Shown one piece after another: positions 1 through 5,192 of a stretch of 7,906 bases of DNA (positions are counted from its first letter, which is position 1; every line of letters starts with the position of its first letter). A program made the position numbers and the translations under genes. The DNA is taken from contig PWVY01000163.1 of NCBI GenBank assembly GCA_003561665.1, forward strand, positions 1-7,906, written 5' to 3'. Origin of the DNA: Thermoplasmata archaeon. Lineage in GTDB: Archaea; Thermoplasmatota; SW-10-69-26. The notes below the pieces were generated by a model. The model saw only the letters and a program-made list of their open reading frames with translations. It was not told where the DNA came from and made no database searches.

Positions 1-462
1 AGGCTTCTGCCCTTCTGGTCTTCTTCGCGTTTGCCGCCTACGTAGCTTTCGTCGACTTCGGTGATCCCGAACAGGCGGCGGGCATCGGCTGCGGCGATCT
101 TGGCAAGGCGTTGTTCTAGGTACCAGGCGGCGGTTTGGTTGATGTTGAGCTTGCGGGCCAGTTCGTGGCTTGAGAGGCTTTTCTTGGTGGTGAACACCAG
201 GTAGGCTGCTAGGAACCAGGTGCGCAGGCTCAGTTTGGTGTCGTGCATGAGGGTCTGGCTGGTCACGCTGGTCTGATGACCGCACGCGTAGCATTCCCAG
301 AGTTTGCGGGTTTGGATGTAGCCCCAGTGTTCGTCCTCGTCGCACATCGGGCAGGCGAAGTTCTCGTCGTTTGGGCCCGGCTTTGCGTAGGTGTTGCCAG
401 CAGGTTTCCTCGTCCGGGAACTTCTCGGTGAACGCCAGCAAGCCGGGCAGGTTGTTGCTCAT
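1..462 (-). pseudogene. IS1595-family transposase, frameshifted, cut by window edge
   Basis: This is the N-terminal part of a DDE transposase of the IS1595 family, which moves its own insertion sequence. Reading the minus strand from the ATG at 462, the first frame gives MSNNLPGLLAFTEKFPDEET, the typical family opening. Near 370-375 (codons GGG CCC AAA CGA) the homology moves to the +1 frame. That frame gives a zinc-ribbon with two CxxC knuckles (CPMC and CYAC), then QTSVTSQTLMHDTKLSL, a helix-turn-helix-like stretch (SSHELARKLNINQTAAWYLE) and the EVDESYVGG motif carrying the first catalytic Asp. The reading continues off the left edge, so the rest of the catalytic core is not visible. A single extra A in the AAA would explain the shift; sequencing error, real decay or +1 frameshifting cannot be told apart. 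The family call is strong; loss of function is likely but not certain. Confidence 0.85.
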
Positions 463-561
463 GCCCGTAGGAAGGGGGCCGTGTGCACGGGCCTGTTTGC
501 AAACGGTTCGACCTCTACTAAAACTCACTGCTCGCCGCTCTCCGGTTACTACAATTTTTCG

Positions 562-577
562 GGGGTAGATTCGAATC
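562..577. repeat. Left 16-bp direct repeat flanking the mini IS481 element
   Basis: GGGGTAGATTCGAATC abuts the left inverted terminal repeat and is repeated exactly at 1118-1133. Its position directly outside both ends makes it the probable target-site duplication. It contains the 10-bp palindrome GATTCGAATC. Sixteen bp is on the long side for IS481-family duplications. Confidence 0.85.
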
Positions 578-601
578 TGTGCTGTCCTGTAAAGATGTCG
601 T
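578..601 (+). repeat. Left terminal inverted repeat of the IS481 element
   Basis: It begins TGTGCTGTCC and ends AAAGATGTCGT, and is the inverted partner of 1094-1117 with 5 mismatches in 24. It lies 6 bp beyond the stop codon of the truncated transposase. Confidence 0.8.
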
Positions 602-607
602 CTCACA

Positions 608-1060
608 CTACCACTCCCCCGGGGCGTTGTTGTGGTACCAATCCATGTGCAACGTCACGCCGCTTAGGCAGCGCTCGAAGCGGACCCAGGGCCTTCGACG
701 GCCTTGCTTTCGTCGGTTCACGCGGGCTTCTGCGTGGCGTAGCAGGATCTCGTTGACCTTGTTGTTGGCGATGGAGATCCCATCGCGATGGCGGAGGATG
801 TGCGCGATGGCGACCGCGCCCAGGTCCAGCTGTTCCCTGAGGTCGAGCACGCGTTGCTTGAGATCGGGCGGGTGCTCGGCGTAGGGTTTCCTCCCGGGCG
901 TCTCGAGGATGGGGATGTTGCCGGTTTCGCGGTAGGCTTTGGCCAGCCGTTGAACGTGTCGACGGGTGATGTCGAACTGTTGAGCAACGTAGGAGGTGTC
1001 CATGTCGTGGTCGACCACGCGTTGGCAGATGCGCTCCACGTCGTCTTGGGAGAGCTTCAC
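608..1060 (-). pseudogene. IS481-family transposase, N-terminal half only
   Basis: Encodes about 150 aa of a transposase. The N-terminal part is a helix-turn-helix region (KLSQDDVERICQRVV, then SYVAQQFDITRRHVQRLAKA), followed by GNIPILETPGRKP and the linker IANNKVNEILLRHAEA, then RRRPWVRFERC and the motif HMDWY, which holds the first Asp of the DDE triad. It ends eight residues later at a TAG, so the second Asp and the Glu are absent and it cannot catalyse transposition. The first in-frame start after the right inverted repeat is GTG at 1060, 34 bp inside the element, a sensible position. The frame is open throughout, so the surviving DNA-binding half might still be made and bind element ends. 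That last point is inference. Confidence 0.8.
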
Positions 1061-1093
1061 TGCGGGAGCAGGTTGGTCCGAGGTGTAGGGCTG

Positions 1094-1117
1094 ACGACAT
1101 CTTTCGCGGACACTACA
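1094..1117 (-). repeat. Right terminal inverted repeat of the IS481 element
   Basis: Read on the minus strand it begins TGTAGTGTCC and ends AAAGATGTCGT, matching 578-601 at 19 of 24 positions. The transposase fragment starts 34 bp inside it, as expected for the upstream end. Confidence 0.8.
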
Positions 1118-1133
1118 GGGGTAGATTCGAATC
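1118..1133. repeat. Right 16-bp direct repeat flanking the mini IS481 element
   Basis: Exact copy of GGGGTAGATTCGAATC at 562-577, directly outside the right inverted repeat. Removing the element and one copy restores a continuous pre-insertion sequence. Confidence 0.85.
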
Positions 1134-1204
1134 CTCCAAGCCTCGAAACCCACCGTGAACAGATAAAAGATCCCAGGTACTTTCATCGACCTTCTTCGGC
1201 CAAG

Positions 1205-1212
1205 TTTATGTA
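1205..1212 (+). promoter_or_regulatory. TATA-like box of the MNT/HEPN operon
   Basis: TTTATGTA lies 25-32 bp upstream of the ATG at 1237, the spacing expected for an archaeal TATA box driving a leaderless or nearly leaderless mRNA. No Shine-Dalgarno sequence is seen before the ATG. Confidence 0.5.
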
Positions 1213-1236
1213 TCGCACCAACGTTCTCCCGGTAGC

Positions 1237-1563
1237 ATGGCCGAGGCCGATGTAAACGCGCTAGAAGAAGCCGTCCGGCGCTTACGGGATGGCCTTTCTC
1301 CAGAGTCGATTTTTCTCTATGGTTCGCACGCTTACGGGGAGCCAGATCAGGATAGCGATGTGGATTTGCTCGTCGTGATGGAAGATCTCGACCGACCCGC
1401 CTACGAGGTAGAAGCAAAAGCCTACCTCCTTCTATCGGGACTCCGTTTCCCTGCTGAGCTCCGCGTCGTATCTCAGGAAGAGTTTGAGAAGCGATCCGCG
1501 TGGGTCTCCACAATCGAGAGGGAGGTTAAGGAACGGGGGATTCAACTCTATGGCGCATCTTGA
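1237..1563 (+). CDS. MNT-type nucleotidyltransferase, probable antitoxin of HEPN/MNT pair
   Basis: A 108-aa minimal nucleotidyltransferase. These proteins are the antitoxin partners of HEPN ribonucleases and, in the studied HepT-MntA systems, transfer AMP onto the toxin. The polymerase-beta-like motif GSHAYGEPDQDSDVDLLV (residues 29-46) fits the GSX10DXD signature exactly: G29-S30 bind nucleotide, and D41 and D43 are the metal ligands. The third acidic position, usually Asp in a VDVVVV-like strand, appears as Glu74 in PAELRVVS, which may lower activity. The length is normal for the family. ATG 1237 follows a TATA-like box at leaderless spacing. The last 14 nt overlap the start of the HEPN gene, so the two are co-transcribed and probably translationally coupled. 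Confidence 0.9.
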   Translation: MAEADVNALEEAVRRLRDGLSPESIFLYGSHAYGEPDQDSDVDLLVVMEDLDRPAYEVEAKAYLLLSGLRFPAELRVVSQEEFEKRSAWVSTIEREVKERGIQLYGAS

Positions 1564-1951
1564 AGAAGAGGTTATCGAATGGCTCGAGAAAGCCCAGGAG
1601 GACCTAACGGCAGCACGCCGCCTTCTCGAGCCAACACCGTCACCAATCCCAGCGCCAGCTGCCTTCCATTGTCAACAGTGTGCCGAGAAAACGTTGAAGG
1701 CCTTCCTCGTGAGCAAGGGGATCCGATTCCGGAAGGTCCACAACTTGACCTATTTGATGGACCTCTGCGAGGAAGAAGGACTCACCGTGGACGAGTTTCG
1801 AGAGGATGTTAATCGTTTATCCCCGTTCGCTGTCGATGAGAGATATCCCGGAGCAAGGAGAGAACCACCCTCAGAATTGGTTGAGGAGTTCGTGGAAATC
1901 GTTGAAGGCCTTCTTTCGACGATCAAGCGAGAAATTGACGCTAACTCCTAA
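1550..1951 (+). CDS. HEPN-domain protein, probable ribonuclease toxin of HEPN/MNT pair
   Basis: A 133-aa all-helical HEPN protein (PF05168-like). HEPN toxins are metal-independent RNases that act as dimers through an R-X4-6-H motif. Here the motif is R59-FRKV-H64, after an amphipathic helix (AEKTLKAFLVSKG) and preceded by HCQQC (residues 40-44), a normal family arrangement; a DERYPG stretch follows at 96-101. The HxY tyrosine adenylylated in Shewanella HepT is absent, since H64 is followed by N-L, so neutralisation must use another residue or simple complex formation. I chose ATG 1550 because it overlaps the upstream MNT stop (1561-1563) and gives MAHLEEEVIEWLEKA, the expected first helix; the in-frame start at 1484 would overlap MNT by 80 nt. 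A HEPN involved in other RNA processing is a less likely alternative. Confidence 0.88.
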   Translation: MAHLEEEVIEWLEKAQEDLTAARRLLEPTPSPIPAPAAFHCQQCAEKTLKAFLVSKGIRFRKVHNLTYLMDLCEEEGLTVDEFREDVNRLSPFAVDERYPGARREPPSELVEEFVEIVEGLLSTIKREIDANS

Positions 1952-1971
1952 CGACCGACTCGTCTCGAATG

Positions 1972-2116
1972 TTAGAACCCCTTATCCTGCGCCTGAAGGT
2001 CTACAACTCCGTCGACAGAACCCACGTCAGCGACGGAGACACGATTGTCTGCGTGGAAGCTCTCGCTCCAAAGACTCAACGCGCTCAAGCGTGCGTCGCA
2101 AATCGGCGTCTGACAT
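1972..2116 (-). pseudogene. Small frameshifted gene relic, function unknown
   Basis: On the minus strand an ATG at 2116 opens MSDADLRRTLERVESLEREL, a charged helix or coiled-coil-like start, but the frame stops at 2027-2029 after 29 codons. Skipping one base near 2049-2051 continues in the +1 frame with DNRVSVADVGSVDGVVDLQ and ends at TAA 1972-1974, giving about 47 aa. The alternating hydrophobic pattern in the second part and the coding-like codons on both sides suggest one original small protein with a one-base insertion. A TATA-like AATTTATAGG 25-34 bp upstream of the ATG fits a leaderless promoter. It lies 78 bp downstream of the recombinase on the same strand. I do not recognise the family; a chance reading remains possible. 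Confidence 0.4.
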
Positions 2117-2140
2117 ACGTTCCCCTATTTCCCGCCCCTT

Positions 2141-2150
2141 CCTATAAATT
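2141..2150 (-). promoter_or_regulatory. TATA-like box upstream of the small relic
   Basis: Minus-strand AATTTATAGG sits 25-34 bp before the ATG at 2116. Directly beside it are a CCCCT/AGGGG inverted pair (2135-2139 and 2154-2158) and the perfect 10-bp palindrome GGACCGGTCC (2157-2166). These could instead form the 3' hairpin of the recombinase transcript. Confidence 0.35.
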
Positions 2151-2194
2151 GCGAGGGGACCGGTCCGAAACCACGCCAACCATCCACCAGGAGG

Positions 2195-3259
2195 TTATTC
2201 GGGTTGGAACCGGGGAAGCTGGTACTCTTCGCCGATGTGGGATAGGGCTTTGGCTTTGTCGAGGTAGTGGTTTTCGACGGCTCGGACGGAGTCGCCGAGG
2301 CGTTCGGCGACGACGTAGATGTTGAAGTCGGAGGCGATGAGCATCTGCGTGGCGAACCACCGGCGCATGGTGTAGGGTTTGAACTTGGGCCAGATGCGTT
2401 TCCCGACACGGGAGAGGGTCTGACGCAACACTATGGGGTTGGGTCGCTTGCCGTGCTTGTCGAGGAAGAACGCATCGCTTTGCCCGTCGTCAACGCGGGG
2501 GCGGTGGTGGTCGAGGTAGTTTTTGAGGCTGGGCGTGTCCTTGCCCGTGATGACGAACGCTTCGACGGGTTGGAGATCGCGGCGTTTGTTGCCTTTCTTC
2601 TTCTCGGTGATGGTGACGCGCTGGTCGTCGAAATCCACGTCGGACACGTCCAACGCGACGATCTCGCTGGGGGGCCGCACGCCGGTGTGGAAACCGAAGT
2701 GGTAGACGTGGGCTAACAAGTCGCGCTCGTAGGCATCGTCCAAGCCGTAAGCATCTGTGTCCATCCAGAAGCGGGGCACGAGCTCGTCGGGGGGCAGCGT
2801 CCAGGTGGCACGCGGTTGGGGGAATTGCGTGTCGAGGCTCTCCCAGGTGGGGATCTCGAGGAACTTGAGGAGGCTTTTCATGGCTTTCCTGTAGTGGTTA
2901 AGCGTTGAGCCGGGGGCGCCGTTTCCTCGTCGGTGGTAGATGTGTTCGAGGTAGCTTTCCTCGCTGGGTGGGCGAAGGTCGACGGGCATCTCGTCGTGGG
3001 TTTCGAGGAAGCGGACGTAGCGGACCCGGTACTCGGCGGTTTGCTGGGCGAGGCCTTGCTTGGCGATCATGTGCTTGTGGAAGGCTTCGTAGGTCCAGTC
3101 CACGTGCTTGGGATCATGCGCTTGGATCTCGTCGAGTCCTTCTAGGTCGAGGAGGCCGGCTTCTTGGAGTTTGAGGAGGGTTTCCAAATCGCCGGGTCCA
3201 AGCTGGAGCTTGACGCCCTCGGAACTGCTAGGGGTCCCGTTGTCGGGGACGGTGAGCAC
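2195..3259 (-). CDS. Tyrosine recombinase/integrase with atypical catalytic residues
   Basis: A 354-aa tyrosine recombinase, which joins DNA through a covalent 3'-phosphotyrosine, most likely for integration and excision of this island. Residues about 55-140 form the helical SAM-like core-binding domain (EAFHKHMIAKQGLAQQT, then HYRKAMKSLLKFLEIPTW). The catalytic domain spans about 155-340: R195 in HTGVRPPSEIVAL, K225 in the beta-hairpin KKKGNKRRDL, R299 in YTMRRWFATQML, and nucleophile Y332 in VENHYLD. Two positions are unusual: the His of the canonical HxxR box is Tyr296, and the His/Trp of the LGHS box is Asp323 (ERLGDS). The start is GTG 3259. An AAGGAG touches it with no spacer, so initiation there is uncertain, but no better start exists in frame. 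It follows a 32-aa ORF and a winged-helix gene on the same strand. XerA-like housekeeping function is less likely. Confidence 0.88.
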   Translation of the reverse strand: MLTVPDNGTPSSSEGVKLQLGPGDLETLLKLQEAGLLDLEGLDEIQAHDPKHVDWTYEAFHKHMIAKQGLAQQTAEYRVRYVRFLETHDEMPVDLRPPSEESYLEHIYHRRGNGAPGSTLNHYRKAMKSLLKFLEIPTWESLDTQFPQPRATWTLPPDELVPRFWMDTDAYGLDDAYERDLLAHVYHFGFHTGVRPPSEIVALDVSDVDFDDQRVTITEKKKGNKRRDLQPVEAFVITGKDTPSLKNYLDHHRPRVDDGQSDAFFLDKHGKRPNPIVLRQTLSRVGKRIWPKFKPYTMRRWFATQMLIASDFNIYVVAERLGDSVRAVENHYLDKAKALSHIGEEYQLPRFQPE

Positions 3260-3341
3260 CTCCTTCGTGAGCGTGCGTGGACGAGCCTCGCGCTTTACCG
3301 ATGCATCCGATCATCACCGTCCACGGGGAGGCCTGATCGTT

Positions 3342-3440
3342 TCAGGTCTTTCCGCTAGCAGCGTGATCTTCCAGGGCGCGTGCCGGGTTCTCGGAGAGGT
3401 CCAGATAGCCTTTCCTTGGTTTCCGCAGTGACTGGTTCAT
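3342..3440 (-). CDS. Small 32-aa protein between regulator and recombinase, unknown
   Basis: A short minus-strand ORF, MNQSLRKPRKGYLDLSENPA followed by RALEDHAASGKT. Its ATG (3440-3438) overlaps the TGA of the upstream winged-helix gene (3439-3437) as ATGA, a classical coupling arrangement. It ends 82 bp before the recombinase start. The N-terminus is basic (RKPRK) and the rest looks helical. Small basic proteins beside integrases are often excisionases or regulators, but nothing here proves that. The overlap and the coding-like composition support expression; the short length leaves room for chance. Confidence 0.45.
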   Translation of the reverse strand: MNQSLRKPRKGYLDLSENPARALEDHAASGKT

Positions 3441-3853
3441 GGAATTCTCAGAGGGCGGGGCTGTGAGTCTGGCACCCGGACGTGGTGGTCGGGGTGGTGC
3501 GCCTCGATGTGGGCTTGGATCTCGGGGATCTGACCGGTGGGGAGGATGAACTCGAGGGGACGTGGGCCGGGGTAGCGTCGGGGGAGGATGCTGAAGCCTG
3601 TGGCCTTCGCTCCCATGCGCTGGAGTTCCTCGATCAAGGGGTCTATTGCGCGTTCTCTAGCCTCTGCCTCGGTAGGGAGCAGGAGCTTGATCCGGCCTGG
3701 CCCTTGGGACTCGGCTAGGTCGGAGGATCTGAACCGGGAGAGGATGGCGTGCGCGTTGTTGCGGCTGTAACCGCGGGCCTGGAGGTCCTCGACGGTGAGC
3801 CTGCGCTCGGGTCGAGCGCCGAACTCCCGGTACAGTTCCAGCATCGTAGTCAT
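3437..3853 (-). CDS. Winged-helix-like DNA-binding protein, hypothetical
   Basis: A 138-aa protein I cannot assign to a named family. Residues about 3-60 look like a winged helix-turn-helix: LYREFGARPERRLTVEDLQA, recognition-type helix YSRNNAHAILSRFRSSD, then a short beta wing GPGRIKLLLP. Residues 61-80 form a charged helix, and the remainder (TGFSILPRRYPGPRPLEFIL, ending IEAHHPDHHVRVPDS) could be a small alpha/beta domain; this arrangement recalls AbiEi-type antitoxins only weakly. A TATA-like box lies 35-41 bp upstream, and there is no Shine-Dalgarno. A second ATG four codons in is an alternative start. It heads a minus-strand set with the 32-aa ORF and the recombinase, and is divergent from the PIN relic. 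A regulator of the mobile module is my best inference. Confidence 0.7.
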   Translation of the reverse strand: MTTMLELYREFGARPERRLTVEDLQARGYSRNNAHAILSRFRSSDLAESQGPGRIKLLLPTEAEARERAIDPLIEELQRMGAKATGFSILPRRYPGPRPLEFILPTGQIPEIQAHIEAHHPDHHVRVPDSQPRPLRIP

Positions 3854-3887
3854 ATTTCATTACTTTTCTTAGACTCGTAAGGACTTC

Positions 3888-3894
3888 TATATTT
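3888..3894 (-). promoter_or_regulatory. TATA-like box of the winged-helix gene
   Basis: Minus-strand AAATATA is 35-41 bp before the ATG at 3853, implying a leader of roughly 10 nt. The box is bracketed by two direct copies of GTAAGG on the plus strand (3877-3882 and 3901-3906), a possible binding site for the encoded regulator. Confidence 0.45.
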
Positions 3895-3904
3895 CGTCAA
3901 GTAA

Positions 3905-4291
3905 GGCCTAGGGTCTGATGGAGGTAGCGTCTTCGACACGATCGAAACGACCGAACCCGTCTTCGACGAGGTCCTAACGGAAGGTCAACCCGGAACCGCT
4001 GCCATCGCATCCTTCCTGAACGATGCACCCGTCCACCCAACACCAAAGAACGCAGAAGAGGTCGCAGCCCTCGAAGGCATCTCCCTCGCGCTGATTCGGA
4101 CCGCCCGAAGCCACGATGTCGACGCCTGGTTGGTCACAACGCTCCTCCTCCGCGTCGCGAAAACCCAGACCCTGCCCCCCCAAGAAGCCCAGGGGATCCT
4201 CTACGATCTCGTCCAAGCCGGGATGAACCTCAAACCGCAAGTCTACGCGCAAATCCACAAGAGGATCGAGGATTTAAGCTCGGAATCATGA
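3905..4291 (+). pseudogene. 5'-truncated PIN-domain relic resembling DUF3368
   Basis: An uninterrupted plus-strand frame from just after TAA 3902-3904 to TGA 4289-4291 reads like protein but has no ATG or GTG near its start. It begins VFDTIETTEPVFDEVLTEGQ, a middle segment of a PIN-like toxin, and ends ILYDLVQAGMNLKPQVYAQI, which resembles the C-terminal helices of DUF3368 proteins. The N-terminal strand carrying the first PIN Asp is missing. In GISLALIRTARSHDVDAWLV and TTLLLRVAK the segments that normally hold the later acidic residues (around GDA and TDD) seem shortened, so nuclease activity is unlikely. It is divergent from the winged-helix gene and convergent with vapC at 4352. The DUF3368 link is by eye and moderate. 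Confidence 0.55.
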
Positions 4292-4313
4292 GAGCCTGCG
4301 ACCTTTTCTGGCG

Positions 4314-4333
4314 CCCCTGAGCGGTCCCAGGGG
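4314..4333. terminator. Hairpin between convergent PIN relic and vapC
   Basis: CCCCTG (4314-4319) pairs with CAGGGG (4328-4333) across an 8-nt loop in the 60-bp gap between convergent genes. There is no following T-tract on either strand; a TTTT run at 4304-4307 lies just before it on the plus strand. A transcription end is plausible by position only. Confidence 0.25.
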
Positions 4334-4351
4334 GGGAACCCTCGGCTGCTC

Positions 4352-4789
4352 CTACGCTTGTTGAATTTCGTCCAGGAGCTCCTGCGGAGATCGTACATCG
4401 TCGCCGAGCGTGGGTATGCGCTCGAAGTGTTCTTTGTTGGACGTGACCAGACGATCTGCGCCGATGGCCAAGTGCGAAGCGGCGATGGCGACGTCTTGGA
4501 ATTCGATGGGTTTGCCTTCTGCGTGCAGGTAGGCAAGAAGCTGTCCCGTTTCCTCGGCGATGGGCCCGTCGAGGTCGAGCCATTGGAACTGGCCCAGGAT
4601 GCGTTGCGCGCTCGCCTTCGCGTGCTTGGGGTTCGCGTGGAGGTTGGCGCCGGTAAGGATTTCAGCGACGGTCACGGTGCTGACGAACAGTTTCTCATCT
4701 CTGCGCGTGAGGGTTTCCGCAAGGGAGATCGTGGCTTCGTTTTGGCGATCGATGTCCACGAGGGCCGTCGTATCGAACAGAACGTCCAC
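4352..4789 (-). CDS. vapC: VapC-family PIN ribonuclease toxin
   Basis: A 145-aa PIN-domain toxin. VapC proteins are Mg2+-dependent RNases, commonly cutting tRNA or rRNA, inhibited by their VapB. The acidic pocket is visible: D6 in MDVLFDTTALVDID, E43 in STVTVAEILTGAN, and D99 in GKPIEFQDVAIAASHLA. The fourth position, often Asp in a VTxD motif, is Asn118 in RLVTSNKEHFERIP, a substitution seen in PIN proteins that keeps the polar network. It begins at GTG 4789, three bases after the vapB stop. It forms an operon with vapB and probably depends on that gene's operator. Length and motifs are normal, so it is likely active. Confidence 0.92.
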   Translation of the reverse strand: MDVLFDTTALVDIDRQNEATISLAETLTRRDEKLFVSTVTVAEILTGANLHANPKHAKASAQRILGQFQWLDLDGPIAEETGQLLAYLHAEGKPIEFQDVAIAASHLAIGADRLVTSNKEHFERIPTLGDDVRSPQELLDEIQQA

Positions 4790-4792
4790 GGC

Positions 4793-5038
4793 TTACACCA
4801 AACCAAGGTCATCGAGGCGCTTGTTGGGATCGCCCCGCATGCGGGTGAGAACCTCCTCGAAGTCCTCGGGCAAGAACGAGGGGGCATCACGGAACGCATC
4901 GGGGTCCTTCTTGGTGATGAGAGCGGAATCATCGAGCACGTTCACGATGACCTTGTCTCCCTCTCGGATCCCCAGCTTGTCTCGAACATCCTTGGTCAAG
5001 GTCACCTGGTGGTTCCGTGTGACCGTCACCTCAGCCAT
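4793..5038 (-). CDS. vapB: VapB antitoxin, AbrB/SpoVT (swapped-hairpin) type
   Basis: An 81-aa antitoxin. Residues 1-45 are an AbrB/MazE-like swapped-hairpin DNA-binding domain: VTVTRNHQVTLTKDVRDKLG, then IREGDKVIVNVLDDSALITK. Residues 46-81 (DPDAFRDAPSFLPEDFEEVL, then TRMRGDPNKRLDD) would wrap the toxin and block its active site. ATG 5038 has no Shine-Dalgarno and overlaps the last base of a perfect inverted repeat (5038-5057), consistent with a leaderless mRNA repressed by VapB or VapBC. It is divergent from the second vapBC, with a 154-bp shared intergenic region. Confidence 0.92.
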   Translation of the reverse strand: MAEVTVTRNHQVTLTKDVRDKLGIREGDKVIVNVLDDSALITKKDPDAFRDAPSFLPEDFEEVLTRMRGDPNKRLDDLGLV

Positions 5039-5057
5039 AGATATAGTAATATATCTA
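5038..5057 (-). promoter_or_regulatory. Inverted-repeat operator at the vapB start
   Basis: Plus-strand TAGATATA-GTAA-TATATCTA is a perfect 8-bp inverted repeat with a 4-bp spacer, ending at the start codon. An AT-rich TATA-like ATTAGATAG (minus, 5066-5058) lies just upstream, so a protein bound here would block transcription start. Probable VapB/VapBC site. Confidence 0.6.
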
Positions 5058-5164
5058 CTATCTAATGAAGGTTAGCCTCCGGGATGGATGAAGGCATAGG
5101 TACCCTGAGACAGCGGATGAAACGCTATTCAAAGGAGTTTTCCCACGTTCCTTCCCACAATCGT

Positions 5165-5172
5165 GAAATAGG
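5165..5172 (+). promoter_or_regulatory. TATA-like box of the second vapBC
   Basis: GAAATAGG lies 21-28 bp before the ATG at 5193, with no Shine-Dalgarno between, fitting a leaderless archaeal transcript. The match to a TATA consensus is loose. Confidence 0.35.
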
Positions 5173-5192
5173 CTTAACACGTACCCCAAGGC

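Larger units (their letters stand above)
578..1117 (-). mobile_element. Internally deleted IS481-family insertion sequence (540 bp)
   Basis: The element is bounded by imperfect 24-bp inverted terminal repeats at 578-601 and 1094-1117. They agree at 19 of 24 positions, both start TGT, share TGTCC, and end in AAAGATGTCGT. It is flanked by perfect 16-bp direct repeats. Inside is only the N-terminal half of an IS481 transposase on the minus strand; the rest of the catalytic domain, which should lie between 608 and 578, is missing, and the coding sequence meets the left inverted repeat almost at once. Full IS481 elements are about 1 kb, so roughly half has been lost. With both ends intact it could in principle be moved in trans by a complete relative, like a MITE. 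Confidence 0.85.

Noticed and set aside
562..580. TTCGAATC with flanking G/C as a tRNA T-arm.
   Set aside because: With TTCGAAT as loop, the five bases on each side do not pair on either strand. The repeat is better explained as the duplication around the IS481 element.
608..1513. A 301-codon minus-strand frame starting at 1513.
   Set aside because: Its first half runs antisense to the MNT gene and through the element's right end; only the part from GTG 1060 is transposase.
1969..2325. Plus-strand 118-codon frame between HEPN and the recombinase.
   Set aside because: The second half lies antisense to the recombinase and is Arg/Gly-rich; the first half shows no recognisable motif and no promoter.
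2267..2716. Plus-strand 149-codon frame rich in Val, Asp and Gly.
   Set aside because: Antisense shadow of the well-supported recombinase catalytic domain.
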